Notes: generated by a model not told the origin, from the sequence alone. Positions 35,227 to 45,201 are shown, numbered from the stretch's first letter. The stretch is 64,000 bases of DNA from Paenibacillus caseinilyticus (GCF_027533645.1 NZ_JAQAGY010000006.1:1-64000); one strand, 5' to 3'. Numbers and translations: made by a program.

Positions 35227-35981
35227 TGCACCAAGCCCCCGTTCTGGCCTCTGCGGCGCTCATCGATCAAGAGGTTGAGCTTGCTTATGGCATCCCCCAC
35301 CCCGCCGATCGCATCGATCAGACCGTATTTGACCGCATCGGAGCCGATGACGGTCGTTCCGATGTCCCGGGTCAATTCTCCGGTTTTGAACATGAGTTCC
35401 TTGAACTTGTCTTCGTGGACATTCGAGTGCCGCGTCACGAAGCGGATCACCCGCTCCTGCATTTTGTCGAGATACTCGAAGGTCTGCGGCACGCCGATGA
35501 CAAGCCCGTTCAGGCGGATCGGGTGGATCGTCATGGTTGCGGTCTCCGCGATAATCGAGTGGTTCGCCGATACGGCGATCGGCACACCGATGCTGTGGCC
35601 TCCGCCGAGCACAAGCGTCACGGTTGGCTTCGAGAGGGTCGCGATCATCTCGGCAATCGCGAGGCCCGCTTCCACATCTCCGCCCACCGTATTGAGAATG
35701 ATCAGCACGCCTTCGATCTTCGAATTCTGTTCCGCGGCCACCAGCTGGGGAATCAAATGTTCGTACTTCGTCGTTTTGTTCTGCGGAGGAAGGACCATAT
35801 GCCCTTCCACTTGGCCAATGATCGTCATGCAGAATACATTCGATTCTCCGCTCGGTGCCACGGTCTGTCCTAGCTGCTGGATCGTTTCGACGGTCGTTCC
35901 TTTCCGTACTTCCTCACCCGGCGCACCTGGCGGATTCTGCTGCGGCATGGCCGGCGGTTGTTCCTGCTTCATATTGGACAA
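35223..35981 (-). CDS. tepA: ClpP-like translocation-enhancing protein TepA
   Basis: This 252-residue ClpP-superfamily protein has a Ser in [14 protein letters not shown] and a His in [11 protein letters not shown], consistent with a serine peptidase. In Bacillus TepA was linked to preprotein translocation and spore-coat maturation. The start is uncertain: TTG at 35981 is 10 bases after GGGGAG, GTG at 35990 is only 2 bases from it, and ATG at 35972 has no site. A SigE-like promoter match lies about 40 bases upstream. ylzJ follows with overlap. Confidence 0.88.
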   Translation of the reverse strand: MSNMKQEQPPAMPQQNPPGAPGEEVRKGTTVETIQQLGQTVAPSGESNVFCMTIIGQVEGHMVLPPQNKTTKYEHLIPQLVAAEQNSKIEGVLIILNTVGGDVEAGLAIAEMIATLSKPTVTLVLGGGHSIGVPIAVSANHSIIAETATMTIHPIRLNGLVIGVPQTFEYLDKMQERVIRFVTRHSNVHEDKFKELMFKTGELTRDIGTTVIGSDAVKYGLIDAIGGVGDAISKLNLLIDERRRGQNGGLVQ

Positions 35982-36018
35982 GGTCTGCACACTCCCCGGT
36001 AATCTTCTGAAATCTCCT

Positions 36019-36048
36019 ATAGTATGGGTCCCCCGGATGAAAATATGT
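36019..36048 (-). promoter_or_regulatory. Possible SigE-type promoter of tepA-ylzJ
   Basis: ACATATT (36042-36048) and CATACTAT (36019-36026), 15 bases apart, match the SigE consensus KMATATT - CATACAHT at all but two positions. It lies between the rnjB terminator and tepA. Confidence 0.4.
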
Positions 36049-36057
36049 AAAGAAAAA

Positions 36058-36106
36058 GCAAAAAGAGCTCCCGCACGCAGCAGCTCGCTTGGCGTGGGAA
36101 GCTCTT
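36058..36106 (-). terminator. Intrinsic terminator after rnjB
   Basis: AAGAGCTTCCCACGC pairs with GCGTGCGGGAGCTCTT (one bulge), followed by TTTGCTTTTTC on the minus strand. Confidence 0.85.
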
Positions 36107-36140
36107 GTCCTCTAAGGGGTTAAGTGACTAATGCCGACTC

Positions 36141-37817
36141 TCATACTTCCATAATAATGGGAAGGATCATCGGTCTTCTTCTGGTTTGTTCATAAAGGAA
36201 TCGTCCGAGGGCATCCTTGACATGCGTCTTAAGGGATGCCCATTCGTTCACATTCTCGTTCATCAGACGGTGCAGGGTCGACGTCACGATCCGGTTCGCT
36301 TCTTCAAGCAATCCCTCGGACTCGCGCACATACACGAAGCCGCGGGAGATGATATCCGGTCCGGAGAGGATGGTGCCGTCCTGCTTACTGAGAGTCACGA
36401 CTACAACCAGGATTCCGTCCTGGGACAGCAGCTTGCGGTCACGCAGAACAATGTTGCCCACATCTCCGACGCCGAGGCCGTCGATCAGAATGTTGCCGGC
36501 CTGCACTTTGGAGCCTTTGCGTGCTACGCCGTCCTGGATTTCCACCGTATCGCCGTTGTCCACGATGAAGATATCTTCCCGCGCTACGCCGACCGATTCC
36601 GCCAGGAGTCCGTGCTGGCGAAGCATCCGGTATTCCCCGTGAACCGGGATAAAATACTTCGGACGCATGATGTTCAGCATCAGCTTCAGCTCTTCCTGGC
36701 TGCCGTGTCCCGAGACGTGAACGCCGGTGATAGAGCCTGGACCGTAGATCACATGCGCGCCGATTCTCATCAGCTCGTCCACGGTACGGCCAACATACCG
36801 TTCATTGCCCGGAATCGGCGTAGCCGCGATGATCACCGTGTCGCCCGGCAGGATATCCACCTTGCGGTGCGTGGAGCGGGCCATCCGTGTAAGCGCCGAC
36901 ATTGGCTCGCCTTGCGATCCTGTCGAGAGAATCGCTACGCGGTCCGCCGCCATCTTGTTCACTTCCTCCGGCTCGATCAGCATGCCGTCCGGAATATGCA
37001 GGTAGCCGAGCTCGCTGGCGATCGTCACTACATTCACCATGCTGCGTCCGATCACCGTCAGTTTCCGTTTGGTCGTTACGCAGGCATCGATCACCTGTTG
37101 AATCCGGTGGATGTTCGACGCGAAGGTCGCAATGATCACGCGCTGCTTCGCTTTGCGGAACACCTCTTCAATCTCCGCTCCGACGCTGCGCTCCGAACCT
37201 GTATAGCCCGGGCGCTCCGCGTTCGTACTGTCGGACAGAAGGGCCAGTACGCCCTTGTGCCCGATGGCGGCCATACGGTGCAGGTCCGCGTATTGTTCAT
37301 TGACCGGCGTCTGGTCGAATTTGAAGTCCCCCGTATGGACTACGTTGCCCTCCGGTGTCTCGAGGCACACGCCGACGGAATCCGGGATGCTGTGGTTCGT
37401 TTTAAAGAACGTCGCCGTCATCGTCCCCAACTCCAGCTCGGAATCCGCCGTAATGACAATCCGATTCGTCTCGCCGAGCAGATTCGCTTCTTTCAATTTC
37501 GTCTCGATCAGACCCATGGTCAGCCTTGTCCCATAGATCGGAACATTCAAGTGCTTCAGCACGTATGGCAGGCCGCCAATATGGTCTTCATGTCCGTGGG
37601 TGATAATAATCCCGCGGATCTTATCCCGATTCTCCGTTAAGTACGTGATGTCCGGAATGACGATATCAATCCCGAGCATATCCTCTTCCGGAAACTTCAA
37701 ACCGCAATCGATGACGACAATATCCTGATTATACTGTACAACGTACATATTCTTACCAATTTCGCCCACGCCGCCCAGGGCAAAGATCGATAATTTTTCC
37801 GTGTTTTTCTTAGACAA
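36141..37817 (-). CDS. rnjB: Ribonuclease J
   Basis: This 558-residue metallo-beta-lactamase/beta-CASP ribonuclease has both endo- and 5'-to-3' exonuclease activity in Bacillus RNase J enzymes and acts in mRNA and rRNA maturation. The zinc motif HGHEDH spans residues 74-79, with the beta-CASP segment and HVSGHGSQEEL following. The start is TTG at 37815-37817, with AGGAGG 10 bases upstream. It sits at the rnjB position before tepA. It could be the main RNase J of this species, which cannot be told from one locus. Confidence 0.95.
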   Translation of the reverse strand: MSKKNTEKLSIFALGGVGEIGKNMYVVQYNQDIVVIDCGLKFPEEDMLGIDIVIPDITYLTENRDKIRGIIITHGHEDHIGGLPYVLKHLNVPIYGTRLTMGLIETKLKEANLLGETNRIVITADSELELGTMTATFFKTNHSIPDSVGVCLETPEGNVVHTGDFKFDQTPVNEQYADLHRMAAIGHKGVLALLSDSTNAERPGYTGSERSVGAEIEEVFRKAKQRVIIATFASNIHRIQQVIDACVTTKRKLTVIGRSMVNVVTIASELGYLHIPDGMLIEPEEVNKMAADRVAILSTGSQGEPMSALTRMARSTHRKVDILPGDTVIIAATPIPGNERYVGRTVDELMRIGAHVIYGPGSITGVHVSGHGSQEELKLMLNIMRPKYFIPVHGEYRMLRQHGLLAESVGVAREDIFIVDNGDTVEIQDGVARKGSKVQAGNILIDGLGVGDVGNIVLRDRKLLSQDGILVVVVTLSKQDGTILSGPDIISRGFVYVRESEGLLEEANRIVTSTLHRLMNENVNEWASLKTHVKDALGRFLYEQTRRRPMILPIIMEV

Positions 37818-37901
37818 TGTTGATAAACCTCCTCTAGTTAATTGACGACGATTTCATTATGAGCTGCAAACCATAAAATACCGCACCAGTCACTTGCAAC
37901 C

Positions 37902-37931
37902 ATTATACATGATAAAAAGTTCCATTTACAA
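37902..37931 (-). promoter_or_regulatory. Promoter of rnjB
   Basis: TTGTAA (37926-37931) and TATAAT (37902-37907) are 18 bases apart on the minus strand, 85 bases upstream of the rnjB start. In the rest of the gap (37932-38123) I see only a short ACGGC/GCCGT hairpin near 38025. Confidence 0.55.
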
Positions 37932-38123
37932 GCGAAGCCTGTCCGTTTGCCTTTCTCGCCTGAAATCCCCCGTATTTCTTACCATTACCCAGGAATTAAC
38001 CGCGGTCTAACGGCTGCGGCGCAAATAAGTTAAACGGCTTCGCCGTCCTTTTAGAACAATGCACATTTATGAGATATAAGATCACAGGATCGAGCCCTGG
38101 CGAGATACAGATTCTTATATATC

Positions 38124-38152
38124 AAAAAAACCGGAGCGCAGCGATCCGGTTT
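38124..38152 (-). terminator. Intrinsic terminator after dapA
   Basis: AAACCGGA/TCCGGTTT, 8 bp, followed by seven T on the minus strand, 13 bases after the dapA stop. Confidence 0.9.
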
Positions 38153-38165
38153 CTAAGAGATGCCT

Positions 38166-39029
38166 TTATTGGAACAGGGAAGCGATAAACCTGCCTTCGT
38201 CCTCGGTTGCGGGCAGCAGCGGCAGGCGTACGCCGCCGGCCGGCAGTCCTTTGAGGGCGAGCGCATGCTTCACCGGGGCCGGACTCGGGAAGGTGAAGAG
38301 TCCGCTGAATACCGGAAGCAGCTGAGCGTGCAGCTGGACCGCTGCCTTCACATTTCCGCTCGAATACGCCTCGATCATCCGTTTCATTTCTTTGCCTACC
38401 ACATGACTGGCCACGCTGACGATGCCGTGCGCACCGACGGACAAGGCCGGCAATGCGCTGCTGTCGTCCCCGCTGTAGACCAGGAAGTCTTCTGCCGCAC
38501 CGCTAACGATCCGCGTCAGCTGATCGGTGCCCGCACAGTCTTTAGTGGCGACGATGTTCGGTATATGGGACAGCCGGACCGTCGTATCCGCATCAATGTT
38601 CACCACCGACCGGGAGGGAACATTGTAGAGAATCACAGGGATGGATACCGACTCGGCAACCGCTTTGAAATGCTGGTACAGCCCTTCCTGGGAAGGACGG
38701 TTATAGTAAGGGGCTGCGAGAAGCAGGGCATCCACACCGAGCTTCTCGGCAGCCTGCGACAGATGGATGCTATGCGCCGTATCGTTGCTTCCCGTGCCTG
38801 CAATAATTTTACAGCGGCCCTTTGCCCGCTTCACCGCCGCTTCGAAGAGCTGCAGCTTTTCCTCTTCGGTAAGGGTTGGCGACTCGCCGGTCGTCCCGCA
38901 GATCACCAGGGAATCGCTTTCCTGTTCTTCGATCAGATAGTCGAATACCTTTGCAAAACCGTCCCAATCGATCTTTAGATCACTGTTAAAGGGAGTGATC
39001 ATCGCTGTTATTAGTCTTCCGAAATCCAA
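38166..39029 (-). CDS. dapA: 4-hydroxy-tetrahydrodipicolinate synthase
   Basis: This 287-residue TIM-barrel aldolase condenses pyruvate with aspartate semialdehyde. Pyruvate-binding GTTGESPTL is near residue 46, the catalytic Tyr lies in LYNVPSR, and the Schiff-base Lys in VATKDCAG. Its product is used for lysine and peptidoglycan (diaminopimelate) and, through SpoVFAB, dipicolinate. The start is TTG at 39027-39029, with AGGAGG about 8-10 bases upstream. It is the last gene of the dap cluster but is separated from dapG by 275 bp; no lysine riboswitch was seen there. Confidence 0.95.
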   Translation of the reverse strand: MDFGRLITAMITPFNSDLKIDWDGFAKVFDYLIEEQESDSLVICGTTGESPTLTEEEKLQLFEAAVKRAKGRCKIIAGTGSNDTAHSIHLSQAAEKLGVDALLLAAPYYNRPSQEGLYQHFKAVAESVSIPVILYNVPSRSVVNIDADTTVRLSHIPNIVATKDCAGTDQLTRIVSGAAEDFLVYSGDDSSALPALSVGAHGIVSVASHVVGKEMKRMIEAYSSGNVKAAVQLHAQLLPVFSGLFTFPSPAPVKHALALKGLPAGGVRLPLLPATEDEGRFIASLFQ

Positions 39030-39269
39030 GGTGTACTCCTCCTATCCTGAAATTGCAGAGCAATTCCAGCTATGCCGCAGGACAGCCTGCGAATTCTGTT
39101 ATTCTTGCTTTGGTTCAATGCCGCTATACGAAAGGGATGCTTCGTTATAACGGAGGCATAGAGCCGTGCAGGGCAAGGAAGCAGGCTTATCCGGTCCCAG
39201 AGTAACGCTTTATCTCTTTACCATCTTACAGTATCCGTCTGCAGCAGGCCGCCTTCGCAGGAACAGACT

Positions 39270-39297
39270 GTCCAAGGAGCCGCGGGGCTCCCTGGAC
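39270..39297 (-). other. Strong hairpin after dapG
   Basis: GTCCAGGGAGCC/GGCTCCTTGGAC pairs over 12 positions with a 4-base loop, 7 bases after the dapG stop. There is no T-run, so it may be a Rho-type or processing-related structure. In the rest of 39030-39269 only a CGTTATAACG palindrome (39143-39152) stands out. Confidence 0.5.
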
Positions 39298-39304
39298 CTT
39301 CCTC

Positions 39305-40522
39305 TTACCTGTGAAGCTCGAACTGTTTATGCAGTGCGCGCACCGCCTTGGCCATATCCTGCTCTTCCACTAGCACCCAGATCGTCGTATTGGAATCTGC
39401 CGACTGCAGAATGCTGATATCTTCTTTCGTCAACGCTTCGACAATGTGCGCCATGATGCCGGGTACCCCGTTCATCCCTCCGCCGATCACGGATACTTTG
39501 GCGCAGTGGGAAGTGACATCGGGTGTGAGCCCAAGCTCCTTCAGCTTCGCGGCCGCCCTCGACGCCTCATGGTCAAAGACCGTGTAGACAACGCCGGACG
39601 GGTTCACGTTAATGAAGTCGACGGAGATCTTCTCCTGTGCCATAGCCTTGAACACGCTAAGCTGCAGATCGAAGCTTCCCTCCTGTGCCCCCACACGGAT
39701 TTGCGATACCCCCGCCACATGGGCAATTCCTGTAACGAACCGGTCTTGAACCGAGCCCGCTCCAGATTTCAGTCCCGAAGGATGAGTGACCAGCGTTCCT
39801 GGGTCTTTGGAGAACGTCGAACGAACCCTTACCGGTATGCCGGCATGCATCGCCACTTCAACCGCGCGCGGATGGATCACCTTGGCTCCGAGATGCGCCA
39901 TGTTGCAGATCTCGACATAGGATACGACCGGCAGCGGCTTCGCATCCTCGACGATCCGCGGATCAGCCGTGAGAATCCCGCTTACATCGGTGAAGATATC
40001 GACGATCTCCGCATGCAAGGCAGCTCCCAGCGCCGTCGCCGACGTATCGCTGCCACCTCTGCCCAAGGTGGTAAAGTCGCCTTCCTCGGTCTGACCCTGG
40101 AACCCGGCGACGATGACCACCTGGCCGTTCGCTAGCCCTTCGTGAATACGAACAGGGTCGATCGACAGTATCTGCGCATTCCCAAAATCCGCATTGGTGC
40201 GGATCCCCGCCTGTGCGCCCGTAAGAACAGAAGCCGCTATGCCCTGCTCGTTCAGCAGACTGCATAGCGTTGCCGCCGAGATCAATTCACCGCAGCAGAG
40301 CAGCATATCGCGCTCACGTGCGGGAAGTGCATTGCCATTCGATGCGACCCATCCGAGCAGCGTATCCGTAGCATAGGGCTCACCCTTACGGCCCATGGCC
40401 GATACCACGACAACCGGCTTATAGCCCTCGTTCAGCGCATCCTGGATATGTTCTATGACGTGTGTTCTGGCCTCGGCGGTGGACAAGGACGTGCCTCCAA
40501 ACTTCTGCACCAAGATCTTCAT
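39305..40522 (-). CDS. dapG: Aspartate kinase, diaminopimelate-sensitive type (DapG)
   Basis: This 405-residue aspartate kinase phosphorylates aspartate, the first step to lysine, threonine, methionine and diaminopimelate. The kinase signature KFGGTSLSTAE is at the N-terminus, with GRGGSDTSA and two C-terminal ACT domains for feedback control. The ATG at 40522 follows GAGAGAGGG by 6 bases; the frame extends upstream without a site. The gene order asd-dapG-dapA, next to spoVF, matches Bacillus aspartokinase I, thought to serve sporulation and cell-wall synthesis. Confidence 0.94.
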   Translation of the reverse strand: MKILVQKFGGTSLSTAEARTHVIEHIQDALNEGYKPVVVVSAMGRKGEPYATDTLLGWVASNGNALPARERDMLLCCGELISAATLCSLLNEQGIAASVLTGAQAGIRTNADFGNAQILSIDPVRIHEGLANGQVVIVAGFQGQTEEGDFTTLGRGGSDTSATALGAALHAEIVDIFTDVSGILTADPRIVEDAKPLPVVSYVEICNMAHLGAKVIHPRAVEVAMHAGIPVRVRSTFSKDPGTLVTHPSGLKSGAGSVQDRFVTGIAHVAGVSQIRVGAQEGSFDLQLSVFKAMAQEKISVDFINVNPSGVVYTVFDHEASRAAAKLKELGLTPDVTSHCAKVSVIGGGMNGVPGIMAHIVEALTKEDISILQSADSNTTIWVLVEEQDMAKAVRALHKQFELHR

Positions 40523-40609
40523 GAAGATCCCTCTCTCTTTCCACCTGAAATTTAAAAGCAATCAAAAGACTGGCTCCCTGCAGTATACAGGAAGCCGGCT
40601 TCCGTTCTA

Positions 40610-41650
40610 TTAATTTTGCTGCACGGCGATGTACTCCGCAATCTGTACGGCGTTCCAAGCGGCACCCTTGAGCAGATTATCCGAAACAATCCACATGTTC
40701 AGCGCGCGCGGGTTGCTGAGGTCCCGTCTCACCCGGCCAACGAACGTCTCGTTCTTACCGGCTGCTTCCGTAGCGAGCGGGTACAGCTGTTCGGCCGGAT
40801 TGTCTTGAAGCACGATGCCCGGCGATTCCGCAAGAAGATTCTTCACTTCTTCGATGTCGAAATCTTCTTTGAGCTCCACATACACGGATTCGGAATGACC
40901 GTACACGACCGGGATGCGGACGCAGGTAGCTGTCACTTCAAGCGATTCGTCACCCAAGATCTTTTTGGTTTCGTTAATCATCTTCATTTCTTCATAAGTA
41001 AAACCGTTCTCGACGAACTTGTCGATCTGCGGGATAGCGTTGAATGCGATCTGATGCTTCTTCGGCAGGGATCCTACCGGCAGGATCTGCGGCTCCGGTG
41101 CGTTACCTGCAAGCACTTCCTGGGACTGGCGGAGCATCTCGTTGATCGCGCTGGCACCCGCTCCCGAGACGGCTTGGTACGTCGAAACGATAATGCGAGA
41201 GATGCCGTAACGGTCATAAAGCGGTTTGAGCGTCTGTACCATCTGAATCGTGGAACAATTCGGGTTGGCGATCACGCCTTTGTGGTCGCTGACCTTGTCG
41301 ATGTTGACTTCCGGTACCACGAGCGGCGTGTCCGGGTCCATCCGGAATGCGCTCGTGTTGTCCACGCATACCGTGCCATGCTTGATCGCTTCGGGAACCA
41401 GGGTACGGCTGACGTCGCCGCCGGCGCTGAAGAGCGCAATGTCCACGCCTTGGAAGCTGTCCGGAGTCGCTTCTTCAAGCGTAATCCCACGGCCTTTGAA
41501 TTCGATCTTCTTACCGGCAGAACGTGCGGAAGATAACAGCTTCAATTCGTTAATGGGGAAATCCCGCTCCGAAAGCAAACGGATGATTTGTTCTCCAACG
41601 GCACCTGTTGCGCCCACTACTGCGACATTAAACAATTTCTGATCCGACAT
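40610..41650 (-). CDS. asd: Aspartate-semialdehyde dehydrogenase
   Basis: This 346-residue enzyme reduces aspartyl phosphate to aspartate semialdehyde with NADPH. The cofactor loop GATGAVGE is at residues 13-20, the catalytic Cys132 in NPNCST, and the RIPVVYGHSES segment contains substrate ligands. The product feeds both the adjacent dapA and methionine/threonine synthesis. It is 44 bp downstream of spoVFB and 87 bp upstream of dapG, likely co-transcribed. Confidence 0.96.
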   Translation of the reverse strand: MSDQKLFNVAVVGATGAVGEQIIRLLSERDFPINELKLLSSARSAGKKIEFKGRGITLEEATPDSFQGVDIALFSAGGDVSRTLVPEAIKHGTVCVDNTSAFRMDPDTPLVVPEVNIDKVSDHKGVIANPNCSTIQMVQTLKPLYDRYGISRIIVSTYQAVSGAGASAINEMLRQSQEVLAGNAPEPQILPVGSLPKKHQIAFNAIPQIDKFVENGFTYEEMKMINETKKILGDESLEVTATCVRIPVVYGHSESVYVELKEDFDIEEVKNLLAESPGIVLQDNPAEQLYPLATEAAGKNETFVGRVRRDLSNPRALNMWIVSDNLLKGAAWNAVQIAEYIAVQQN

Positions 41651-41694
41651 GTGTTCGTCTCTCCCCTATTAATGATGAATGAATGGAATCTAGT

Positions 41695-42288
41695 TCAATA
41701 GTTAAACCGTTCGATGATCATTGGCTGCAGCTGCTTGCCCGCGAGGGCAGCCTCGCAAGTTTCCATGATAAGATCCATACGTGCTACAAGAGAGTTCGGT
41801 TTCGCCGTAGGCGCATCCTGCCCGTAAGGCACGAAATAGATATTCTTGGTGATGAGCAGCTTGCCTACGTTCATTGCGTTCAGCCCTAATCCGTCGTTCG
41901 TAGAAATGGCCAGCACGAGAGGACGGCCGTTGCGCATCTGCGCTTTGGCGGCCATCAGTACCGGGCTTTCGGTCATGGCATTCGCCAGCTTGCTTGTGGT
42001 ATTCCCCGTGCAAGGAGCGATGACCATGACATCGAGCAGTTTCGAAGGTCCGAGCGGTTCTGCTTCTACAATTGAAGAAATAATATCATTTCCTGTGATG
42101 TCTTTCAACTGTTTTTGCCAATTTGCCGAAGTGCCGAATCGGGTATCCGTCGTCAGAATCGTATTGGAAACGATAGGAACCACCTTGGCTCCGGCATCAA
42201 TGAACCGCTGGATTTGAGGCATGACCTCCTCGAACGTGCAGTGGGAGCCCGTCAGTGCAAAACCGACCGTAATCTCTTTCCAGTTCAT
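41695..42288 (-). CDS. spoVFB: Dipicolinate synthase subunit B
   Basis: This 197-residue flavoprotein-like subunit (GFALTGSHCT at the N-terminus, APCTGNTTSKLANA in the middle) works with SpoVFA to oxidise dihydrodipicolinate to dipicolinic acid in the mother cell, for export to the forespore. Its start overlaps the spoVFA stop by four bases (ATGA). The order spoVFA-spoVFB-asd-dapG-dapA is the Bacillus order. Confidence 0.96.
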   Translation of the reverse strand: MNWKEITVGFALTGSHCTFEEVMPQIQRFIDAGAKVVPIVSNTILTTDTRFGTSANWQKQLKDITGNDIISSIVEAEPLGPSKLLDVMVIAPCTGNTTSKLANAMTESPVLMAAKAQMRNGRPLVLAISTNDGLGLNAMNVGKLLITKNIYFVPYGQDAPTAKPNSLVARMDLIMETCEAALAGKQLQPMIIERFNY

Positions 42289-43184
42289 CCCTCGTTCCTC
42301 CTCGCTTTTGCCTCTTCCATCATAATGCGGGTAATCGTATCGGCTATGATCCGTCCTGCCGTCTTCGGCGCCACGATGCCGGGAAGCCCGGGAGCGAGCA
42401 TCGCCTTCACTCCGCGCTTCTCCGCAAAGCGGAAATCCGTCCCTCCCGGACGGGAGGCCAGGTCGATGATCAAGGCGCGGTGCGGCATCTGGGCGATTAC
42501 TTGAGCGGTAATGACCGGGGCGGGAATCGTATTGAACACGTAATCGACCCGGGCTGCCTGTGTTTTCAACTCTTCCATATGGAACGGATTCAGTCCCATT
42601 TCATAGGCCCGCGCGTAATACTCGGGTTTATTCACGCCCACCTTCACATGAGCGCCCATTCCCTGTAACGTCCGAGCCAAGGTAATACCGGTTCTTCCGA
42701 ATCCGAGCACCATCGAATCGGAACCGTGAATCGTAATGTCCGTGTTCTGAATGGCCATCATAATGGCCCCTTCGGCCGTTGGGATCGAGTTATAGATCGC
42801 CACATCATCCCGGTCGAAGAGCTCGATCAGGGGAAGCCCGTTCTCTGCGCAGAGCTGTCGTAAGTAAGGTTTGGCCATGCCGGTGAATACCTTGGCATGC
42901 TTCGGCAGAGCCGCAATATGTTCCGGAGTCAATCGAAGCTCCACGGAGGAGAACAGCGAATCGATTCGTCCGCTGTCATCGGTTCCGACAGCCGGCAGGA
43001 TGACCGCATCCAGACCCGCCATCACTTCAGGAGTGAATTCAGCTTTCGTGATACCGCTGAACGCGTTTTGCAAGTTATCGAAGCCGATCAACAGAACGGT
43101 GGCATCCAGCTCGGAGCATTTGCCGATGACCTCCAGCTGCCTCGCATCTCCGCCGATCAATGCCACTTGAATTCCGGTCAGCAT
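42285..43184 (-). CDS. spoVFA: Dipicolinate synthase subunit A
   Basis: This 299-residue subunit has an N-terminal domain (GIQVALIGGDARQLEVIGKC) and a C-terminal Rossmann domain (VLGFGRTGITLARTLQGMGA) that binds NAD(P). With SpoVFB it makes dipicolinate, the main spore-core solute for heat resistance. GAGGTGA lies 6 bases before the ATG. In Bacillus the operon is SigK dependent; no clear SigK promoter was found here, and the gap 43185-43436 contains only an inverted repeat. Confidence 0.95.
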   Translation of the reverse strand: MLTGIQVALIGGDARQLEVIGKCSELDATVLLIGFDNLQNAFSGITKAEFTPEVMAGLDAVILPAVGTDDSGRIDSLFSSVELRLTPEHIAALPKHAKVFTGMAKPYLRQLCAENGLPLIELFDRDDVAIYNSIPTAEGAIMMAIQNTDITIHGSDSMVLGFGRTGITLARTLQGMGAHVKVGVNKPEYYARAYEMGLNPFHMEELKTQAARVDYVFNTIPAPVITAQVIAQMPHRALIIDLASRPGGTDFRFAEKRGVKAMLAPGLPGIVAPKTAGRIIADTITRIMMEEAKARRNEG

Positions 43185-43277
43185 CCATCTTCACCTCTTT
43201 CTTCCCATAGAATGACAACATCAACCCGCGGGCGGGTACATGCCAAGGGCCGTACCCCGGCTTCATGGCCGAAAGTA

Positions 43278-43326
43278 CCTGCCGCCTGCAAATCGCAACC
43301 CGTCATCCCCCGGGATAGGCGGCAGG
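43278..43326. repeat. Perfect 10-bp inverted repeat upstream of spoVFA
   Basis: CCTGCCGCCT and AGGCGGCAGG flank a 29-base spacer 94 bases upstream of the spoVFA start, beyond the dut terminator. There is no T-run. Purpose unknown. Confidence 0.45.
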
Positions 43327-43436
43327 AGAAGGTTTGCTCCGCCTGCCGCTTTCGGATAAATCATCTTATGCCGGTGCCTATGGATGGGTTCCAAGTCGGA
43401 GGTACGGAAAGGCGATAGCACATCTCTGGATACAAC

Positions 43437-43489
43437 AAAAAAACGCCCCTCGGATTGCGGAAGTTACTTCCGTCATCCGAAAGACGTTT
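43437..43489 (-). terminator. Intrinsic terminator after dut
   Basis: A long stem in three blocks (AACGTC/GGCGTT, CGGAT/ATCCG, CGGAAGT/ACTTCCG) is followed by seven T on the minus strand. Confidence 0.9.
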
Positions 43490-43502
43490 GCGGCTCACTG
43501 TC

Positions 43503-43958
43503 TTACTTGGTTCCGGTATGACCGAACCCGCCGGCTCCCCGTACCGTGGCGCCGAGTTCCTCCACTTCGGTCAAGCGAATCTGCGGGACGATCTGGAATA
43601 CCATCTGCGCTATGCGTTCCCCGCGCTCGATCACGAACGGTTCTCCCCCATGGTTGATCAGGAGCACCTTCACCTCGCCGCGGTAATCCGCGTCAATCGT
43701 GCCCGGGGAATTCAGTGCTGTGATGCCGTGCTTATACGCAAGGCCGCTGCGGGGGCGAATCTGCGCTTCCAGCTCACCCGGCATCGCCAAGGCGAAGCCG
43801 GCAGGAACGAGTGCCCGCTCCCCTGGTGTAAGCGTGAGCGGCTGCGCGAGTGCCGCATACAAATCGAAGCCGCTGGCCAGCTCCGACATTTTCTGAGGAA
43901 GGGGCAGTCCCTCGCTGCCCGGCAGCCTCTTGATCTCTACGTGGAATGCCTCAGACAA
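43503..43958 (-). CDS. dut: Deoxyuridine 5'-triphosphate nucleotidohydrolase
   Basis: This 151-residue trimeric dUTPase hydrolyses dUTP to dUMP, preventing uracil incorporation. Its five motifs are present: [35 protein letters not shown] and [10 protein letters not shown]. The start TTG at 43956-43958 has AGGAGG 7 bases upstream and lies within the last codons of mlpA, so it is coupled. In Bacillus the place after mlpA is held by ymxH; here dut takes it. Confidence 0.93.
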   Translation of the reverse strand: MSEAFHVEIKRLPGSEGLPLPQKMSELASGFDLYAALAQPLTLTPGERALVPAGFALAMPGELEAQIRPRSGLAYKHGITALNSPGTIDADYRGEVKVLLINHGGEPFVIERGERIAQMVFQIVPQIRLTEVEELGATVRGAGGFGHTGTK

Positions 43959-45201
43959 GTATATCCCTCCTGAAGCCTTGGATCGCATTGTCGTTCTGCC
44001 CTACCATCGCAAGGGCGAACGGATTCGACAGCATGCTCGCGATCAGGTCGCGGATGTGGTCCATCTCCACCGCTTCCACCCGCTCGATCATCTCATCGAG
44101 GCTGTAGTGCCGGCCGAGCATCAGTTCATTCTTCCCTAGGCGGTTCATCCGGGAGGAAGTGCTCTCGAGACTCAGGATCAGACTGCCTTTCATCTGCTCC
44201 TTGCCTTTGCGCAGCTCGCCATCCGTCAGGCCCTTATCCTTCAGCTCCGACATCATCTCAAGGGTGACCTTAAGCACCTCGTCGGTCTGCTTCGGTGCGG
44301 TGCCCGTGTAGACCGTGAACAACCCGCCGTCCTGATAAGAGGTGTGATACGAGTAGACGGAATACGCGAGCCCCCGCTTCTCGCGGATCTCTTGGAACAG
44401 ACGCGAGCTCATGCCCCCGCCGATCGCATTGTTGAGCAGAACCATCGCATAGAGCCGCTCGTCTTTGGCCGACAAGCCGGGCAGAGAGAGGCAGATGTGG
44501 TTCTGCTCGGTCTTCTTCTGGTGGGAGAGCTGGTTGCTGTGGAAAGAAAGCGGGCTGTCCACGCCCCCGGCCCCTTGGGCGGCGAATGCCCCAAAATGGG
44601 TTTGAATCAACGGCAGAACATCATCGCCCACATTGCCGGCAATGCTGATCACCGTGTTGCCGACCGTATAATGGGTGTCCATATACTCCCGCAGCGTGGA
44701 CGAATCCATCGCGGCCAAATTCTCCTGCGTACCGATAATCGTATTCCCGAGCGAATGGTTCTCAAAGGCCGCTTTGGCGATGAGATCATGTACCATATCG
44801 TCCGGCGTGTCTTCGTACATGGAGATCTCTTCGTATATGACATTCTTTTCTTTGGCCAGCTCTACCGGATCCAGGACCGAGTTAAAGAACATGTCCGAGA
44901 GCACTTCCACCGCAATCGGAAGATGCTCGTCGAGCACTTTACAGTAGTAGCAGGTATATTCCTTGGAAGTGAACGCGTTCACATTGCCGCCGATGCCGTC
45001 AAAAATTTCGGCGATATCCTTGGCGCTGTATTTCTCGGTCCCCTTAAAGAGCATATGTTCGATAAAATGGGAGATCCCGTTCTGCGTCTGGCTTTCGTGA
45101 CGCGAACCGGTTTTGACCCAGATGCCGAATGCAACGGAACGGCATGTGGGAATTTTCTCCACAACGACCCTGAGTCCGTTGTCCAATGTATATTTGTCCA
45201 A
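43951..45201 (-). CDS. mlpA: M16 family processing peptidase MlpA
   Basis: This 416-residue active M16 peptidase, similar to mitochondrial processing peptidase beta, has HFIEH at residues 45-49 and the third zinc ligand Glu125, 76 residues after the second His. Bacillus MlpA is a regulatory protease linked to extracellular protease expression. The start is TTG at 45199-45201, with GAGGAGG about 9 bases upstream. The gene order pnp-ylxY-mlpA matches Bacillus; dut follows with overlap. Confidence 0.92.
   Translation of the reverse strand: MDKYTLDNGLRVVVEKIPTCRSVAFGIWVKTGSRHESQTQNGISHFIEHMLFKGTEKYSAKDIAEIFDGIGGNVNAFTSKEYTCYYCKVLDEHLPIAVEVLSDMFFNSVLDPVELAKEKNVIYEEISMYEDTPDDMVHDLIAKAAFENHSLGNTIIGTQENLAAMDSSTLREYMDTHYTVGNTVISIAGNVGDDVLPLIQTHFGAFAAQGAGGVDSPLSFHSNQLSHQKKTEQNHICLSLPGLSAKDERLYAMVLLNNAIGGGMSSRLFQEIREKRGLAYSVYSYHTSYQDGGLFTVYTGTAPKQTDEVLKVTLEMMSELKDKGLTDGELRKGKEQMKGSLILSLESTSSRMNRLGKNELMLGRHYSLDEMIERVEAVEMDHIRDLIASMLSNPFALAMVGQNDNAIQGFRRDILV

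Noticed and set aside
39030..39304. Possible lysine riboswitch or T-box before dapA
   Set aside because: No conserved core of either element was found; only a short palindrome and a hairpin are present.
43185..43277. SigK promoter for spoVFA
   Set aside because: CATTCTATG resembles a sporulation -10, but does not fit the SigK consensus and has no -35 at the right spacing.
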